NCBI RefSeq assembly: GCF_002813425.1
Contig: NZ_PHUL01000001.1
Span: forward strand, 1,280,001-1,344,000
DNA: 64,000 nt
Direction of reading: 5' to 3'
DNA from: Cellulophaga sp. RHA19
GTDB taxonomy: Bacteria > Bacteroidota > Bacteroidia > Flavobacteriales > Flavobacteriaceae
The translations under genes and the position numbers were made by a program. Every line of letters begins with the position of its first letter. The first letter of the stretch is position 1. Positions 62,023 through 64,000 of this stretch are shown in pieces. Under the pieces are notes generated by a model. It saw nothing but the letters and a program-made list of their open reading frames with translations. It did no database searches and was not told the DNA's origin.

Positions 62023-62727
62023 TTACTTTTTTACCCAGCCAACAGTGTAGGAGCCATTTTGTTTAATAAAAACCAAAAGCCAATTGTTTTCTTGGTTTAC
62101 AACTATTACGGACTCGTTTTTTAGTGTACCAATAGTGTTACCTACAATTTCTTCACCTGTACAAGGATCTTTTTTTATAACATCATCTATTACTGGTGTA
62201 CTTCTTAAAATTCCGGATACTGTTTTAGCATATAATTTGTCTGATGCTGTAATAGTTGTTTTATCATGAAACGATATTGTATTTTTCTCTACTACAGATA
62301 AATTGTTTATGGTTACTTTAACTAAACTAGAATAATAGCTGCAACAGCAACTAGGATTGTAACTATTTATTTCTGTGCCGTTTGTAGTGCTTTTTATGGA
62401 TAGTATTTTGCCAGGAGCATCATACACAAGCTGAAATCCTTTTTTGCTATTTAAAAATATGGCTGTTTGATGATACGGTTGGCACGGTCCAGTGAATATA
62501 AGATCTTTTAAACCATCATTATTTAGGTCTTGTACGTGCCAATTATTGTCTGTTTTGTTAGTGTTACAATAATACGTAGGTACTTGTATTTTAGAAACAC
62601 CTGTAGAGTCTAACTTAAAATTAGAGGTAGTTTTTAATAAACCAATTCTAGTTTTAATACCACTAAAATCCTGACTAAATAAACTTAGAGACATTAAAAA
62701 AAATACGATTGCAATTGCATATTTCAT
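62023..62727 (-). CDS. Exported protein with VCBS-like motif and SH3-like C-terminus
   Basis: A 234-residue exported protein (signal peptide cut near LFSQD). The motif DLNNDGLKDLIF is the DxNxDGxxD calcium-loop of FG-GAP/VCBS-type repeats. The last 40 residues (NTIGTLKNESVIVV, NWLLVFI, YTVGWVKK) look like a bacterial SH3 domain. A run of three Cys (SCCCS) is notable. The role is probably a surface or periplasmic binding protein; no substrate can be given. Confidence 0.77.
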   Translation of the reverse strand: MKYAIAIVFFLMSLSLFSQDFSGIKTRIGLLKTTSNFKLDSTGVSKIQVPTYYCNTNKTDNNWHVQDLNNDGLKDLIFTGPCQPYHQTAIFLNSKKGFQLVYDAPGKILSIKSTTNGTEINSYNPSCCCSYYSSLVKVTINNLSVVEKNTISFHDKTTITASDKLYAKTVSGILRSTPVIDDVIKKDPCTGEEIVGNTIGTLKNESVIVVNQENNWLLVFIKQNGSYTVGWVKK

Positions 62728-62789
62728 AAAACTAAAATTATTAAGAGTCGTTAATATGTGATAGTGCTTCGGTTTAATTGTTGATAGTT

Positions 62790-63638
62790 TTATAAATCTA
62801 TCTCATACAACTTTGGAAACTCTGGGTAATAAGACAGCCACTGTACTGTAGTTGTGCTTCCTTCAAAAGATTTATAAATTCCTATTACGGTTAATTCTTT
62901 ACCATTAACTGTTTTATCTTCTATACTGTAAGCTAACTGTTCTTTGTCTTCTATTATTTTTTTAATCAATTCATTTTTAGAATTGACTATATAATTTTCA
63001 ACCTCTAGATAAAGCTTATCTAAATAATCTTGCGTGTAGTTATTTGTATAAGTGTATTTTATTTCCTTTTTATATGCCTCTCTAAAGTTAGCAATTTTAC
63101 CATTTTTAATTTTTTTAGTAGTAACAATAAAATCAGCAAGTTGTTTTCTGTCATCGTCACCAGCAATATAAACAACACCAGTTTCCCATTCAATTTCAAT
63201 ACTATCTCCTTTTAAATAGCTACGGCCTTCTTCATTATTAATAAAGCCGTAGAAAGATTTTCCTTTTGAGGCTCCTATAACGGGGTAATCAAAATTGTCA
63301 TTATAATGAAGAAAAATAAACGTATCCTTTTGTTTTGGTTTGGATAAAAAACCACTAAAAACATAGCCGGTAAGCTCTATGTTACTGTCAGACTTACCGG
63401 TTACTTTGTACCATTGTCCTTTTATTTTTTTTCCGTCGTCAGTTACTTCAAAAAATAGGTCTGTTTTATGTAATACCGCTAATTTTTCGGCATAATTAAA
63501 TTTCCCTATTTTTTTAGCATCCAAGCTAGAATTTTCCCTGACGTTTAAGCCACTCTTGGCAGTAACAAACAAATTGTTTTGAGCACAAAGAGATATAATT
63601 TGTATAAAAAGTATAAAAGTTAAGGCAATTTTTTTCAT
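62790..63638 (-). CDS. Exported SH3b-domain protein
   Basis: A 282-residue exported protein (signal peptide cut near SLCAQ). The SH3b domain (about residues 24-100: SGLNVRENSSLDAKKIGK, GYVFSGFL) is followed by an unassigned beta-rich domain. SH3b domains bind cell-wall or peptide ligands. It starts 2 bases after the WG-repeat gene, so they are co-transcribed. Confidence 0.82.
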   Translation of the reverse strand: MKKIALTFILFIQIISLCAQNNLFVTAKSGLNVRENSSLDAKKIGKFNYAEKLAVLHKTDLFFEVTDDGKKIKGQWYKVTGKSDSNIELTGYVFSGFLSKPKQKDTFIFLHYNDNFDYPVIGASKGKSFYGFINNEEGRSYLKGDSIEIEWETGVVYIAGDDDRKQLADFIVTTKKIKNGKIANFREAYKKEIKYTYTNNYTQDYLDKLYLEVENYIVNSKNELIKKIIEDKEQLAYSIEDKTVNGKELTVIGIYKSFEGSTTTVQWLSYYPEFPKLYEIDL

Positions 63639-63640
63639 GT

Positions 63641-64000
63641 TTATTCTTCTATTAATTCTCCTTTGTAGTTGTATTTTACTTTACCGTAATCAAAACTATA
63701 AATTCTTTTTTTGTTTTCGTCCTCTGTTAAAAAGTCCAAATGATCTTCTTTAATATCTAGTAATACTTTTCCATTTGTGTCAATAAACTTATAAGTGTCA
63801 TTAAATTCTACTACAGTAATTCCATTTTCAAAGTCTTTAGCATCATTATATTTAAAAGGAATTACCAACTTACCTTTGCTATTTATAAATCCTATTTTAG
63901 AGTTGGTATTACTAACCATAATTCTTTCATCAGCCAAGGTTTTATAGACATTATGTATACCAGGTAGTAGAGTGGCGTTAGCATTTTCATCTAACAGGTA
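63641..64000 (-). CDS. WG-repeat protein, 5' end outside window
   Basis: The frame is open to the last base of the window, so only the C-terminal 119 residues or so are seen. IGFINSKGKLVIPFKY and KFIDTNGKVLLD are WG-type beta-repeats (consensus GfIn-kGklVIP), spaced about 40 residues apart. WG-repeat proteins are often exported and probably bind ligands. The internal TTG at 63937 is not the start. Confidence 0.82.
   Translation of the reverse strand, partial: YLLDENANATLLPGIHNVYKTLADERIMVSNTNSKIGFINSKGKLVIPFKYNDAKDFENGITVVEFNDTYKFIDTNGKVLLDIKEDHLDFLTEDENKKRIYSFDYGKVKYNYKGELIEE

Overview
The window is an AT-rich chromosomal segment from a member of the Bacteroidota, most likely a marine or environmental Flavobacteriaceae. 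Several things point there. The gliding genes gldE and gldD lie next to ssb and mutY. There are two TonB-dependent receptors and many short lipoproteins. Ribosomal protein L21 carries a helix-hairpin-helix extension. Most visible promoters have the TAnnTTTG -7 element of the Bacteroidota primary sigma factor, and clear Shine-Dalgarno sequences are essentially absent. I saw no rRNA, tRNA, insertion sequence, prophage or CRISPR array.

Layout. 0-3.5 kb: 3' part of a TonB-dependent receptor and an SGNH-hydrolase-like lipoprotein. 3.6-5.6 kb: atpD-atpC, followed by a gene-free stretch that looks like a small RNA. 5.9-9.2 kb, minus strand: umuD and umuC, a secreted papain-type peptidase and an ankyrin protein. 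9.4-17.5 kb: biotin synthesis (bioF, a DUF2007-like zinc-ribbon protein, bioD, bioA, a beta-ketoacyl synthase), then an NfeD-flotillin pair, then bioB. 17.6-21.2 kb: a JmjC/cupin protein, recX, an RNase G/E gene, a 29-residue very basic probable ribosomal protein, and HU. 21.3-24.8 kb: mutY-ssb-gldE-gldD. 24.8-29.1 kb: a heavy-metal-binding lipoprotein, a small membrane protein and two M16 peptidases. 29.4-30.4 kb: rplU-rpmA. 30.5-33.8 kb: an acyl-reductase-like SDR, S-adenosylhomocysteinase and a phosphopantetheinyl transferase.

33.9-39.4 kb holds a probable vitamin-uptake locus: a thiamine-binding-like protein, a PnuC/PnuT transporter, a NadR-like P-loop ATPase, a DUF4301 protein, and a TPP riboswitch that controls a TonB-dependent receptor. 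39.5-46 kb: a degenerate Rieske-like lipoprotein, greA, a HIT protein, a histidine kinase with a zinc-ribbon membrane partner, a flavin reductase, a DUF3127 protein with an SSB-like tail, aat, and an AraC regulator with a quinone reductase. 46-53.7 kb: two exported peptidases, an orphan membrane protein, tyrS, an epimerase and a DUF4296 lipoprotein. 53.8-57.4 kb: pyrC, a dolichol-phosphate-mannose-synthase-like transferase, DUF4271 and hemD. 57.5-59.7 kb: an alpha/beta hydrolase and its TetR regulator with two matching operators, and a DinB protein. From 59.7 kb to the end runs a same-strand series of small, mostly exported proteins of unknown function.

The most interesting signals are: a repeated promoter layout that implies leaderless mRNAs for at least six genes; a probable small RNA after atpC; the mixed thiamine or nicotinamide-riboside module around the TPP riboswitch, with the nucleotidyltransferase-like DUF4301 protein; a ketosynthase inside the biotin operon; the SSB-like tail on DUF3127; the 29-residue basic protein; and the terminal cluster of exported orphan proteins. 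All domain assignments come from motif reading, not database searches.
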